A DNA stretch of 44,095 bases from Apopatocola sp963628785 (GCA_963628785.1 CAVGGQ010000006.1:1-44095), one strand, 5' to 3'. Positions 21,248-30,255 are shown, counted from the stretch's first letter. Made by a program: numbers and translations. The notes: generated by a model not told the origin, from the letters alone.

Positions 21248-23026
21248 TTACTCCTCGAGCTGTCCCACAAGGGCAATGTGGAGTTCGTCGAGCTGTTTTT
21301 GTTCTACGGTGGAGGGGGCGCCCATCATGACGTCCTGGGCGTTCTTGTTCATCGGGAACGGGATGATCTCGCGGATGGAGCTCTCGCCGGCGAGGAGCAT
21401 GACCATGCGGTCCACGCCCGGAGCGATGCCGGCATGCGGGGGCGCGCCGTAGCAGAACGCGTTGTACATGGCGGGGAACTTGGCTTTGACATCATCCTCG
21501 CCGAGACGCACCATCTCGAAGGCCTTGACCATGATGTCGGGGTCGTGGTTGCGGACGGCGCCGGAGGAGAGCTCCACGCCGTTGCACACGAGGTCGTACT
21601 GGTACGCGAAAATGGTGAGCGGATCTACCTCGCCGCGCTCGGCGGCAAGCAGGATCTCCAGACCGCCGTTCGGCATAGAGAACGGGTTGTGGCAGAATTC
21701 GAGCTCGCCGGATTCCTCGCCGATCTCGAACATCGGGAAGTCGACGATCCAGCAGAACTCATAGCGTTTCTCGTCCATGTGACCCGGAACGAGCGCACCG
21801 GCCATCTTGAGCATCACGCCGGCGGTCTTCTGCGCTTCGGTCTTCTTGCCGGCGGAGATGAGCACGAGCGTGTCGGGCGCGAGGGAAAGTGCCTCGGTGA
21901 GGGCGGATTCCTTGCTGGCGAATAACTTCGCAACGCCGCCGGCAAGCGCGCCGTTCTCGTCCATGCGCAGCCAGTAGGGCTTGCGGCCGGCCTGTACTTC
22001 GACATCCGCGCACAGCTTGTCGATCTGCTTGCGGGTGAGCTTGCAGCCGGAAACGGGCACGGCCTTGACGACTTGTCCCGCGAATGGCTCAAAGCCGGTG
22101 TCCTGCGCGAGAGCGGAAATATCCGTCACGGTCAGGTCGATGCGCAGGTCGGGCTTATCGGAGCCGTACTTGTCCATGGCTTCCATATATGGAATGCGGC
22201 GGAACGGCGGCTGTGAGGCAATGTCGTAGGTACCGAACTTCGCGAAGATCGGAGGCAGCACATCCTCGAGCACCGCGAACACATCCTCCTGGGATGCGAA
22301 CGCCATCTCCATGTCGAGCTGATAGAACTCGCCGGGGGAACGGTCGCCGCGGGCGTCCTCATCGCGGAAGCAGGGAGCAATTTGGAAATATTTGTCAAAT
22401 CCGCTCGTCATCAGCAGCTGCTTGAACTGCTGCGGCGCCTGCGGCAGAGCATAGAACTTGCCGGGGTGCTTGCGGGCGGGAACGAGATAGTCACGTGCGC
22501 CCTCGGGCGAGGAAGCGGTGAGGATCGGGGTGGTGATCTCGAGAAATCCGTGCTCGGTCATGGCGCGGCGCAGCGCGGCGACGACATTGCAGCGGAGGAT
22601 GATGTTGTTTTTGACGGCGGGGTTGCGCAGGTCAAGATAGCGGTACTTCAGACGCGCGCTCTCGTCGGCCTCGCGGCTGCGGTTGATCTCAAACGGAAGC
22701 TCGTTGTAGCGGCAGCGGCCGAGAACCTCAATCTTCTCGGGGACGACTTCGATCTCGCCGGTGGGGAGCTTGCTGTTGGGGCTCTCACGCAGACGGACGG
22801 TGCCGGTGACGGAGATGGTGCTCTCCTTGTTGATGGCCTTCACGACCTTCATCATCTCGGCGGTCTCGACGACGACCTGTGTCGTGCCGTAGAAATCGCG
22901 AACGACGACGAATGCGAAGTTATTGCCTACCTCGCGGACATTCTCCATCCAGCCGGCCAGCGTGACGGTCTTGCCCGCGTCGGCGGCACGGAGTTCCCCA
23001 CAGGTATGGGTACGGTACTGTGTCAT
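21248..23026 (-). CDS. aspS: Aspartate-tRNA ligase
   Basis: 592 residues, normal for bacterial AspRS. ATG 23026 has AAGGAAG upstream. The order is an N-terminal OB-fold anticodon-binding domain (~1-105, GWMENVREVGNNFAFVVVRD), the class II core with motif 2 FRDEDARGDRSPGEFYQLD, the bacterial GAD insertion (~290-410) and motif 3 GIAPGVDRMVMLL. It charges tRNA-Asp. Whether it also charges tRNA-Asn (non-discriminating) cannot be decided here. It has its own promoter at 23076-23104. Confidence 0.97.
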   Translation of the reverse strand: MTQYRTHTCGELRAADAGKTVTLAGWMENVREVGNNFAFVVVRDFYGTTQVVVETAEMMKVVKAINKESTISVTGTVRLRESPNSKLPTGEIEVVPEKIEVLGRCRYNELPFEINRSREADESARLKYRYLDLRNPAVKNNIILRCNVVAALRRAMTEHGFLEITTPILTASSPEGARDYLVPARKHPGKFYALPQAPQQFKQLLMTSGFDKYFQIAPCFRDEDARGDRSPGEFYQLDMEMAFASQEDVFAVLEDVLPPIFAKFGTYDIASQPPFRRIPYMEAMDKYGSDKPDLRIDLTVTDISALAQDTGFEPFAGQVVKAVPVSGCKLTRKQIDKLCADVEVQAGRKPYWLRMDENGALAGGVAKLFASKESALTEALSLAPDTLVLISAGKKTEAQKTAGVMLKMAGALVPGHMDEKRYEFCWIVDFPMFEIGEESGELEFCHNPFSMPNGGLEILLAAERGEVDPLTIFAYQYDLVCNGVELSSGAVRNHDPDIMVKAFEMVRLGEDDVKAKFPAMYNAFCYGAPPHAGIAPGVDRMVMLLAGESSIREIIPFPMNKNAQDVMMGAPSTVEQKQLDELHIALVGQLEE

Positions 23027-23075
23027 TCTATTTCTTCCTTTCCGGGTAATATCCGAGTTTGTTGATAACTTTGCT

Positions 23076-23104
23076 ATTATACACATCCCGGCGCATGTTT
23101 GCAA
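23076..23104 (-). promoter_or_regulatory. Promoter of aspS
   Basis: On the minus strand TTGCAA (23099-23104), 17 nt and TATAAT (23076-23081), giving a leader of ~43 nt. No T-box sequence is present in this leader. Confidence 0.75.
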
Positions 23105-23137
23105 GATTTCCACGCGGATTTTTCGCGGGGACGGGTG

Positions 23138-23171
23138 CAAAAAATCGGGGCGGAATCGTTTTTCCGCCCCG
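23138..23171 (-). terminator. Terminator of the marR-gltS operon
   Basis: On the minus strand CGGGGCGGAA (23171-23162) pairs with TTCCGCCCCG (23155-23146), and TTTTTT follows. It lies 54 bp past the gltS stop. Confidence 0.85.
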
Positions 23172-23183
23172 AAATTCGGTTCA

Positions 23184-23218
23184 TGGCAGCACCGCACAAT
23201 GTCGTCTGCGGCGATGCC
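23184..23218. repeat. Palindromic intergenic repeat, copy B (short form)
   Basis: GGCAGCACCGCACAATGTCG and the following CTGCGGCG, 28 bases in all, are identical to the reverse complement of the right half of copy A (6411-6479). GGCA and TGCC mark the ends, with ACCGCA/TGCGGC inside, so it forms a small hairpin. It lies between gltS and the aspS promoter. Confidence 0.7.
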
Positions 23219-23224
23219 TTATAT

Positions 23225-24655
23225 TTATTTGGTGCCCTCTTTGCCCTTGTGCTTGAAGAGGGAGCGGCGGAGAAGTACGACGTTGAACACGACGAACAGC
23301 ACCGCGCAAATGCCGAACACCATCCACGCCTTGCCGACGGTCTGCGGCGCGACGCCGATCAGAAGGAACATGGGCGCGCCGAAGAGGATGGCCCACGGCA
23401 TCTGGTAAACGAGGTTGTCGCTCGCCTGCGTCTCGAACTGCGGATCGAGCTCGCGCAGGAGGATGACGCCGGTGGAAGCCGTGCCGGTGAGCATGCCGTA
23501 GAGGGAGAGAAACGCCTCGTGCTCATACCACGGGAACACGCGCTTGCAGATGATGCGGAGATAGAAATAGGTGCTGACGGCGCCGAGGACGCTGATGAGC
23601 GTGAGCGGCAGCACGAAGCGCGGGTCGAGGAACGCGGAAAGATCGATGGCGGCAATCGATGCCACAACCATGAGGTCGAACATAAAGCCCGCGATGCGGT
23701 TCTGCATGAAGTTGTTGGTGTACTCGCGGTGCATGATGCCCTTTTTGCGCAGGAACTTCATCACGGCTTTGATGAGCATGGCAAAAACGCTGCTGAAGAG
23801 GAACTGGAAGCCCCAGATCATGCTCTGAATGGTTCCTGCCAGACCGGACGCGCCCTCGCCGCTCGGGTCGAGCAGGCTGTTCACGCCCTTCATGAAGAGG
23901 AACGCGAGCGCATAGGAGAGGAACACGAGCGCAAGCTGTACCGTGAACTTGTCCATGGATTCGGAAATGGGGATCTCGTTCTCGCCGGTGAATGTGGAAA
24001 GGGACACATCCTCCTTCACCTCATCGCCGAGACGACCCTGAAATATGCCCTTACGGCGCAGCCAGTTGAGGTAGATGACGCCGCCGATGCTCGCGGAAAC
24101 GAAGCCCATCGCAGCCACGGCGAGGCCGAAGCTCGTGCCGTTTTCAAAGCCCCACTGGACTTCGTAGTTGTGGCCCCAGTTGTACGCCTGTCCGGGCCCC
24201 TGGCCGTAGCCCATCGGAAGGAGAAGACCGGAGGCGAAGAAGCTGTGGATGGCATAGTAGAGCGGAATGGTCACGAGAAGGCCGAGCACCGCCTGCAGCA
24301 GATAGCTGTTTACGACCGCAATGCCGGTGTCGAAGGCGCCGGTGCGGGAGCGGTTGTCGGTTTTCTTTTCGGTGTTGCGCAGCGAGAGCGCGGCGAAGCC
24401 GAGGCCGAGACCGTGATATGTGAGGATCTCGAGCGTGCCGCCGTCAAAGAGTGCGGTATCGAAGATCCAGCGTGAGAGCGCGTTGGCGATCAGCAGCAGA
24501 AAGCCGCCGAGCACGGAGCTGGGTACGAGAGATTTGCGGACGAAGGGGCAGACGCGGTAGAGAATGTTGGCTGCGATCATCGCCGCAAAAAGCAGTGAGA
24601 GCGTGAGAACAAAGCTCCATACATCGGCGTCCCAGAGATTCATGCCTGTGGTCAT
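23225..24655 (-). CDS. GltS-family sodium:glutamate symporter-like protein
   Basis: 476 residues with about ten to twelve hydrophobic helices. It starts at the ATG overlapping the marR stop as ATGA. N-terminal LLFAAMIAANILYRVCPFVRKSLVPSSVLGG and the repeated half containing LMVVASIAAIDL and LTGTASTGVILLREL match the GltS (ESS) family, which imports glutamate with Na+. It is somewhat longer than E. coli GltS (~400 aa), with an extra loop after ~residue 100 (RNTEKKTDNRSR). The coupled MarR regulator and the GS/GOGAT genes elsewhere in the window fit a role in glutamate handling; the substrate is inferred from the family. Confidence 0.88.
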   Translation of the reverse strand: MTTGMNLWDADVWSFVLTLSLLFAAMIAANILYRVCPFVRKSLVPSSVLGGFLLLIANALSRWIFDTALFDGGTLEILTYHGLGLGFAALSLRNTEKKTDNRSRTGAFDTGIAVVNSYLLQAVLGLLVTIPLYYAIHSFFASGLLLPMGYGQGPGQAYNWGHNYEVQWGFENGTSFGLAVAAMGFVSASIGGVIYLNWLRRKGIFQGRLGDEVKEDVSLSTFTGENEIPISESMDKFTVQLALVFLSYALAFLFMKGVNSLLDPSGEGASGLAGTIQSMIWGFQFLFSSVFAMLIKAVMKFLRKKGIMHREYTNNFMQNRIAGFMFDLMVVASIAAIDLSAFLDPRFVLPLTLISVLGAVSTYFYLRIICKRVFPWYEHEAFLSLYGMLTGTASTGVILLRELDPQFETQASDNLVYQMPWAILFGAPMFLLIGVAPQTVGKAWMVFGICAVLFVVFNVVLLRRSLFKHKGKEGTK

Positions 24656-25098
24656 TCTTCGGGTTCCTCCTTGCTGTTTTCAATGTGGAGAATGAGAGTG
24701 TGCAGGATCTTTTCAAAGATCTCGAGCTCCTCCTCGGTGTAATCGACGCCGAGTGCTTCCACCGCCTTGTCGATAAAATCCGTGGAGTTGCCGAAATACT
24801 TATAAAACCGTTCGCCGACCGTGAGACGGCACTCACGCTTATCGTCCTCCGGCGTGGTCTTGCAGATATAGCCTTTGGTGACGAGGTTGTTCACCTTATA
24901 GGTGGCGTTCGGCTGCGAAATGCCGAGCGTTTCGGCCAGCTGCGTGATCGTCGGCTTGCCGAGCAGGTAGATGACATCTACGGCATACGCCTCCGTCGCG
25001 GAGAGCGAACCGGCTTTTTCACGGATGCGCCCGAACATGGAACGGTAGGTCATAAGGCGGGACTGTTTATACAATTCCTGAATTTCTTCCGAAAGCAT
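24652..25098 (-). CDS. MarR-family transcriptional regulator
   Basis: 148 residues from ATG 25098; a TTG 18 nt upstream is possible but has no better SD. A winged helix-turn-helix occupies ~45-105: ITQLAETLGISQPNATYKVNNLVTKGYI is the HTH and TTPEDDKRECRLTVGE the wing. Long N- and C-terminal helices would form the dimer interface. It is coupled to gltS by a 4-nt overlap and transcribed from a consensus promoter, so it probably regulates its own operon in response to a small ligand. An imperfect inverted repeat (AGATTTAT and mirrored AAATTCT) overlaps the -10 box and could be its operator. Confidence 0.9.
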   Translation of the reverse strand: MLSEEIQELYKQSRLMTYRSMFGRIREKAGSLSATEAYAVDVIYLLGKPTITQLAETLGISQPNATYKVNNLVTKGYICKTTPEDDKRECRLTVGERFYKYFGNSTDFIDKAVEALGVDYTEEELEIFEKILHTLILHIENSKEEPEE

Positions 25099-25161
25099 AC
25101 ATTCACCATCAATCAATATATTTGCCTGGGAAATTTGCTTCTAAGTTTTTATATAGAATTT

Positions 25162-25190
25162 ATTATAAATCTTTTAACACGCGTTGTCAA
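25162..25190 (-). promoter_or_regulatory. Promoter of the marR-gltS operon
   Basis: On the minus strand a perfect TTGACA (25185-25190), 17 nt and a perfect TATAAT (25162-25167). It sits directly after the ireB terminator. The AT-rich imperfect dyad around the -10 is a candidate MarR site. Confidence 0.85.
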
Positions 25191-25192
25191 AT

Positions 25193-25232
25193 AAAGAAAA
25201 ACGCCGGGGCGATCGTAAAGACCGTCCCGGCG
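25193..25232 (-). terminator. Terminator of the pheST-ireB operon
   Basis: On the minus strand CGCCGGGACG (25232-25223) pairs with CGCCCCGGCG (25211-25202) with one mismatch, followed by TTTTTCTTTA. It lies 13 bp past the ireB stop. Confidence 0.85.
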
Positions 25233-25244
25233 GGGATCACAGGA

Positions 25245-25493
25245 TCATTCCTTGTCTTCGAGGTAGCTTCGCACCAGTTCCTGCAGCAGCTCATCGCGGT
25301 CGATGCGGCAGATGAGCGAGCGGGCGTTGTTGTAGTTGGTGATGTACGTGGGATCCTCGGAGAGAATGTAGCCTACCAGCTGATTGATGGGGTTGTATCC
25401 CTTGAGCATCAGCGAGTCGTACACGGAAGAGAGAATCTCTCGGATCTGTGCACGGTTGGAGATCGTAGTAAACGGTTTGGTGGCGTCACTCAT
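25245..25493 (-). CDS. ireB: IreB family regulatory phosphoprotein (UPF0297)
   Basis: 82 residues from ATG 25493, preceded by AAAGGGG. Family hallmarks are VYDSLMLKGYNPINQLVGYILSEDPTYITNYNNARSLI and the charged C-terminal helix RDELLQELVRSYLED. In Enterococcus faecalis IreB is phosphorylated on N-terminal Thr residues by the PASTA kinase IreK and affects cephalosporin resistance; here TKPFTTI offers candidate Thr. In most Firmicutes ireB sits with alaS and ruvX; here it follows pheT by 69 bp on the same strand, an uncommon neighbourhood. Confidence 0.93.
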   Translation of the reverse strand: MSDATKPFTTISNRAQIREILSSVYDSLMLKGYNPINQLVGYILSEDPTYITNYNNARSLICRIDRDELLQELVRSYLEDKE

Positions 25494-25562
25494 GAAACGC
25501 AGCCCCTTTCCTTTTTGAATTTCTACGGTTATTTTACCACATTCATGCCCGGCTTGCAAGCA

Positions 25563-27941
25563 TTATCGAATGACGGCGCCGCATTTCTCGCGCAGTGCCG
25601 CAAGAATGGTGTGGACGGCTTCCTCAGCGTGGTCATCGGTCAGCGTGGCATCGTCGGAACGGAGCGTCAGAGAGAAGGCAACGCTCTTCTTGCCCTCGGG
25701 AATGCCGACGCCGGTGTATACGTCGAAGAGACGCACGCCGCGCAGCACGTTCTTCTCCGAAGAGCGGATGCACTCGGTGAGCTCGCCCACCGTGACGGAC
25801 GCATCACACACCACGGCGATATCGCGCGAAATGGCGGGGAAGCGCGGCAGCGGCGAGTAGACCGGCTCGGCACCCTCCAGCTCATGGAGCAGCGTGCCGT
25901 CAAGCTCGGCACAGTAGGTCGCGTTGTCGAGACCGTAGGACGCGCACACATCGGGATGGACCTGACCGATCGTGCCGATACGCTTCTCACCCGCCCACAC
26001 GGCGGCGCAGCGGCCGGGGTGGAAAGCGGGATCTTTCGTTTCGGCGCTGAAGCGGACATCGGGCGTGCGGGCCGTGCGAAGCAGCGTCTCCACAGCGCCC
26101 TTGAGCGCGAAAAAGTCCATGTCGCCGCCGTATGCGCCGAGCATCACGGAGGTGCGCTCATCGGCAAGATCTTCGCCGGGGATCTTCTTATAGACGGTCG
26201 CGTTCTCATAGAGCTTCGCTTCCATGTTGCGGCGGCTGAGGTTCGTGGCAAGCACGCCGAGCATGGACGGAAGCGCTGTCGTGCGCATGACGCTCGTGTC
26301 TTCGCCGAGCGGGTTGAGGATCTTGAAGAAGTCGCGCAGCGGGCTGTCCGCGGGGACTTTGATTTTGTCGAGGCTCGAGGGGCTGACGAAAGAGTAGGTC
26401 ATGACCTCGGTGTAGCCCATGGCGCGGCAGCTCTCGCCGAGACGGCGCAGGAAGAGGCGTTTCTCGCTGTAGCCGCCCTGGGTGGCTGCGCCGCGGATAT
26501 CGGTGGGTGCGATCTTGTCGAAGCCCCAGAAGCGGGCGCACTCCTCGGCAATGTCGGCGAGCATTTTGCAGTCGCCGCGCCAGGAGGGGACGGTGAGCGT
26601 GCTGCTCTCGAGCGTGAAGCCGAGGTCTTCGAGCGTCTTCACCATGAAGTCACGCGGAATATCCGTGCCGAGCAGCGCATTGATGCGCTCGGGGTCGAGT
26701 TCAATGTGCGTGGTCTCGGGCATCGTGCCGATGACATCAACCATGCCGTCCATCACTTCGCCCGCGCCGAGCATTTCCACGAGCTCGCATGCGCGGTCGA
26801 CGGCGGGAATGGTGCCGAGCGGGTCAAGACCCTTCTCGAAGCGGCCGGAGGCGTCGGTACGCATGCCGAGGGCGATGGCCGTTTTGCGGATGGAGTGGCC
26901 GAGGAAGTTCGCACTCTCGAATACGATGGTCGTCGTGTCGTCGACGATCTCGCTGTTCGCACCGCCCATAACGCCGGCGAGCGCCACGGGACCCTCGGGG
27001 TCGGCGATGACGAGCATGCCGGGCGTGAGCGCGTGGTCCTTGCCGTCGAGCGTCTGCAGGGACTCGCCCTCCACGGCGCGGCGGACGATGATCTTGCCCT
27101 CGTGCAGGCAGGAGTAGTCGAATGCGTGCATCGGCTGGCCGTACTCGAGCATAACATAGTTTGTGATGTCTACGATGTTGTTGATGGGACGCACGCCGGA
27201 AGCGCGCAGGCGGCGGCGCATCCACTTCGGCGAGGGCGCGATCTTGATGTTCTTCACCATGCGCGCGGTGTAGCGCGGGCACAGGTCGCCGTCGCGGATC
27301 TCCACGGAGAGGGACTTCGTCACATCGCCGTGACCGCCCTGCACCTTGGGCTCTGCGAGCGTGAGCGGGGTGTGGAACGTGGCGGAGCTTTCGCGGGCGA
27401 GGCCGCGCACGGAGAGGCAGTCGGGACGGTTATTGGTGATCTCGAATTCGACAACGGTATCGTTAAGACCGCAGACGGTGCGGATGTCGTCACCGACCTT
27501 GCACTCCTCCTGCAGGATGAAAATGCCGTCTTCGATGGCGTAGGGGAAGTCACGCTGCTCGAGGCCAAGCTCGTGGAGAGAGCAGAGCATGCCTTCGCTC
27601 AGCTCGCCGCGCAGCTTGCCGGTGCGGATCTCCACGCCGCCGGGCAGCGTGCTGCCGTCGAGCGCGACCGGCACCAGATCGTCGACCGAAACGTTCTGCG
27701 CGCCGGTGACGATCTGCAGTTCACGCTCGCCGCCGACATCGATCTTGCATACCCACATGTGGTCGGAGTTGGTGTGGCGCACCATGGCGTTCACGCGGCC
27801 GACGACCACGCGGGAGAGCTCGCTTCCGGTGACTTCCCAGCCCTCGACTTTGGAGCCGGACATGGTCATCGCGTCGCAGTAGTCCTTGTCGGACGCATCG
27901 ATCTGCGTATATTCATGCAGCCATTCTCTGGAAAGTTTCAT
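25563..27941 (-). CDS. pheT: Phenylalanine-tRNA ligase beta subunit
   Basis: 792 residues, normal for bacterial PheT. The order is a tRNA-binding OB domain (~40-150, VVVGRVNAMVRHTNSDHMWVC), the B3/4 editing domain (~205-390), B5 (~405-475), a catalytic-like core and the C-terminal anticodon-binding FDX-ACB domain (~700-792, PLPRFPAISRDIAVV). It forms an alpha2-beta2 enzyme with PheS and hydrolyses mischarged Tyr-tRNA-Phe through B3/4. It starts 11 nt after pheS. The SD AAGGAGG precedes the ATG. The pair is under T-box control. Confidence 0.97.
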   Translation of the reverse strand: MKLSREWLHEYTQIDASDKDYCDAMTMSGSKVEGWEVTGSELSRVVVGRVNAMVRHTNSDHMWVCKIDVGGERELQIVTGAQNVSVDDLVPVALDGSTLPGGVEIRTGKLRGELSEGMLCSLHELGLEQRDFPYAIEDGIFILQEECKVGDDIRTVCGLNDTVVEFEITNNRPDCLSVRGLARESSATFHTPLTLAEPKVQGGHGDVTKSLSVEIRDGDLCPRYTARMVKNIKIAPSPKWMRRRLRASGVRPINNIVDITNYVMLEYGQPMHAFDYSCLHEGKIIVRRAVEGESLQTLDGKDHALTPGMLVIADPEGPVALAGVMGGANSEIVDDTTTIVFESANFLGHSIRKTAIALGMRTDASGRFEKGLDPLGTIPAVDRACELVEMLGAGEVMDGMVDVIGTMPETTHIELDPERINALLGTDIPRDFMVKTLEDLGFTLESSTLTVPSWRGDCKMLADIAEECARFWGFDKIAPTDIRGAATQGGYSEKRLFLRRLGESCRAMGYTEVMTYSFVSPSSLDKIKVPADSPLRDFFKILNPLGEDTSVMRTTALPSMLGVLATNLSRRNMEAKLYENATVYKKIPGEDLADERTSVMLGAYGGDMDFFALKGAVETLLRTARTPDVRFSAETKDPAFHPGRCAAVWAGEKRIGTIGQVHPDVCASYGLDNATYCAELDGTLLHELEGAEPVYSPLPRFPAISRDIAVVCDASVTVGELTECIRSSEKNVLRGVRLFDVYTGVGIPEGKKSVAFSLTLRSDDATLTDDHAEEAVHTILAALREKCGAVIR

Positions 27942-27952
27942 GTCGCACCTCC

Positions 27953-28978
27953 TTAAAACTGGGACAGAAACCGGGTGTCGTTTTCGTACAGCAGACGCAT
28001 GTCGCTGATGGCGAAGCGGCGCATAACGAGACGCTCGAGACCTACGCCGAACGCGAAGCCGGAGTAGACGGTCGGGTCAATGCCGCTCATGGCGAGCACA
28101 TCCGGGTGCACCATACCGGCGCCGAGCAGCTCGATCCAGCCCTCGCCCTTGCACACGCGGCAGCCGCGGCCGTGGCACTCGAAGCACTGTACATCCATCT
28201 CGCAGCTCGGCTCGGTGAACGGGAAGTGGTGCGGGCGGAAGCGCGTTACGGTGTCCGGTCCGTAGATCTTCTTGATGAGAGTGTTGAGCGTGCCCTTGAG
28301 GTCGCCCATCGTGATGCCCTTGTCGATGACCAGACCTTCGATCTGGTGGAACATCGGGGAGTGGGTCGCGTCGATCTCGTCTTTGCGGTACACGCGGCCG
28401 GGGGCAAGGATGCGGATGGGCGGCTTCGTCGTTTCCATCACGCGCACCTGCATTGGGGAGGTCTGGCAGCGCAGATGCACCTTTTCGTCCTCGGTGATGT
28501 AGAAGGTGTCCGTCCACTCGCGGACGGTGTGGTTTTCGGGGATGTTCAAACGGTCAAAGTCGTAGGTCGAAAGTTCGATCTCGGGGCCGTCCACGATGGA
28601 AAAGCCCATGCCGACGAAAATGTCCGTGACCTCGTCGAGCACAGTGTTGATGACATGCTTTTTGCCGAGCGTGATCTCCTTGCCGGGCATGGTGACATCG
28701 AGCGTTTCGGCGCGCAGCTTCGCTTCCTGAAGCTTAGCGGCGAGCGCGCTCTTGCGGCTCTCGATCTCGGACTCGAGCTCGCCGCGGATCTCGTTGGCAA
28801 GCTGTCCGATGACCGGACGATCTTCGGCGGAGAGCTTGCCCATCTGCTTGAGAATGGCAGTCAGCTCACCCTTTTTGCCGAGATACCGGACGCGCAGCGC
28901 TTCGAGCGAGTCCATGTCTACGGCTTCCTCGATGGCCTGACGGGATGCCTCTCGCAGGCTTTCCAGCATTTTTTTCAT
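27953..28978 (-). CDS. pheS: Phenylalanine-tRNA ligase alpha subunit
   Basis: 341 residues. An N-terminal coiled-coil arm (~1-85, rich in Glu/Arg/Leu) contacts tRNA. The class II core has motif 2 HSPMFHQIEGLVID, the Phe-pocket region and motif 3 GFAFGVGLERLVMRRF. The CFECHGRGCRVCKGEGW segment resembles the small Cys-rich insert common in Firmicutes PheS. It catalyses Phe adenylation and transfer as part of the PheST tetramer. ATG 28978 follows AGGAGGATACC. It is first in a pheS-pheT-ireB operon, and the leader is a T-box riboswitch reading Phe. Confidence 0.97.
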   Translation of the reverse strand: MKKMLESLREASRQAIEEAVDMDSLEALRVRYLGKKGELTAILKQMGKLSAEDRPVIGQLANEIRGELESEIESRKSALAAKLQEAKLRAETLDVTMPGKEITLGKKHVINTVLDEVTDIFVGMGFSIVDGPEIELSTYDFDRLNIPENHTVREWTDTFYITEDEKVHLRCQTSPMQVRVMETTKPPIRILAPGRVYRKDEIDATHSPMFHQIEGLVIDKGITMGDLKGTLNTLIKKIYGPDTVTRFRPHHFPFTEPSCEMDVQCFECHGRGCRVCKGEGWIELLGAGMVHPDVLAMSGIDPTVYSGFAFGVGLERLVMRRFAISDMRLLYENDTRFLSQF

Positions 28979-29007
28979 GGTATCCTCCTATGTGCAGTTT
29001 GTTTTTG

Positions 29008-29236
29008 CCAAAAAAATAAACCCTCCGTCTCCTCTGAAAAGGGACGAAAGGCATTCTTCCGCGGTACCACCCACATTCGAAACGGCAGGCCGTTTCGCGC
29101 TTTGACGCTGTAACGGGCGTACCCGCCGGGGATTGGCCGGCGCTCACGGGCGAACCAAACAGGCCCATACCGCAAGGTGCTCCCAGCCAACGACACCCCT
29201 CTCTGCAGCAGCGGTTTCCTGTTATTTTCCCGTTCA
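29008..29236 (-). promoter_or_regulatory. T-box riboswitch, tRNA-Phe specific (pheST leader)
   Basis: On the minus strand the leader contains the T-box GGGTGGTACCGCGG (near 29065), whose bulge pairs with the tRNA acceptor end, and a terminator ending in TTTATTTTTTT before pheS. Stem I closes with ACGGG/CCCGT and AACAGG/CCTGTT. Between these helices on the 3' side lies TTC, the Phe specifier codon. The distal loop carries GTTGGCTGGGAGC, like the conserved apical T-box loop. Uncharged tRNA-Phe would stabilise the antiterminator and turn on pheST. A TTGCGA-N17-TATATA promoter just upstream (29270-29305 region) is possible but weak. Confidence 0.93.
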
Positions 29237-29313
29237 TAGCAATATCCATATTCACTTACGGAATATTTACCTATAATATATAGCACATAGAAATTCAAAT
29301 CGCAAGAATTAAT

Positions 29314-29342
29314 TTGACGAAAAGGGAAGAAGAAACTATAAT
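29314..29342 (+). promoter_or_regulatory. Promoter of nnrD
   Basis: TTGACG (29314-29319), 17 nt and TATAAT (29337-29342). The nnrD start is 35 bp downstream with a strong GGAGGTGA SD. It diverges from the pheST leader. Confidence 0.8.
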
Positions 29343-29376
29343 GCATACCGATAGACTGCTTAGGAGGTGAGCCGGA

Positions 29377-30255
29377 ATGTCCTGTGTGCCGGAAAGTCGG
29401 ATCGTTCGCTGCGGGCGGGAGTTCGTTTCACTGCCGCGGCGGGCGCGGGAGACGCATAAGGGCGACTACGGCGAGCTTCTGATCGTTGCGGGAAGCGTCG
29501 GATATACCGGCGCGCCGAATCTCTGCGCGAGAGCGGCTGTGCGCGCCGGTGCGGGGCTGGTGTTTCTCGGCGTGCCGCGCGATATCTGGAGCGTGTGCGC
29601 CGTAAAAAACGACGAGGCCATGCCGTTCCCGCTCACGTGCGATGATGAGGGGAGGCTCACACTCGATGCGCTGCCGCGGCTGCGGGAGCATTTTGCGCGG
29701 AGCGATGTACTGGCTCTCGGGCCGGGACTCGGCCGAAGCGAAGGGACCGCCGCACTGTGCGCCGCGCTCATCCGTGAATTTCCCGGGAAGATCGTGCTCG
29801 ATGCGGATGCGCTCTGGGCGGTAAGCCGCTCACCGGACATTCTCCGCGAAACAAAGGGCGACATCGTCATCACGCCGCATGAGGGCGAATTCGCCCGCCT
29901 CGGCGGCAGCACGGCGTTGGGAAGAGAGCGCGGTGCATGGGAATTTACGCAGAAATACGGCTGCATCACGGTACTCAAAGGTCACCGCACGATCATCGCC
30001 CACCCGGCCGGACGGCTGTACACCATCGAAGCCGGCAACCCGGGCATGGCCAAGGGCGGCAGCGGCGATGTGCTCACCGGCATCACGGCGGCGCTGATGG
30101 GACAGCTGGACACGGAACGCGCGGTCGTAACGGCGTGCGCCGTTCACGCGGGCACGGGGGATGCCTGCGCTGCCGAGCACGGCGAATACGGTATGACGCC
30201 CTCGGACATTATCGCAAAGCTCCCGTACATTCTCCGGGAGATCACAGAAGACTGA
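29377..30255 (+). CDS. nnrD: ADP-dependent NAD(P)H-hydrate dehydratase
   Basis: 292 residues. It repairs damaged NADHX/NADPHX by ADP-dependent dehydration in the cytoplasm. Ribokinase-like fold blocks are HKGDYGELLIVAGSVGYTGAP, ALGPGLGR, KIVLDADALWAV, VITPHEGEFARL, TVLKGHRTIIA and the nucleotide-binding AGNPGMAKGGSGDVLTG. Only the dehydratase (C-terminal) domain is present; the epimerase NnrE half, fused in many bacteria, is missing here and may be encoded elsewhere. ATG 29377 has a GGAGGTGA SD. An alanine racemase gene follows after a 95-bp gap that holds a palindromic repeat, a nnrD-alr order I recall from other Firmicutes. Confidence 0.94.
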   Translation: MSCVPESRIVRCGREFVSLPRRARETHKGDYGELLIVAGSVGYTGAPNLCARAAVRAGAGLVFLGVPRDIWSVCAVKNDEAMPFPLTCDDEGRLTLDALPRLREHFARSDVLALGPGLGRSEGTAALCAALIREFPGKIVLDADALWAVSRSPDILRETKGDIVITPHEGEFARLGGSTALGRERGAWEFTQKYGCITVLKGHRTIIAHPAGRLYTIEAGNPGMAKGGSGDVLTGITAALMGQLDTERAVVTACAVHAGTGDACAAEHGEYGMTPSDIIAKLPYILREITED

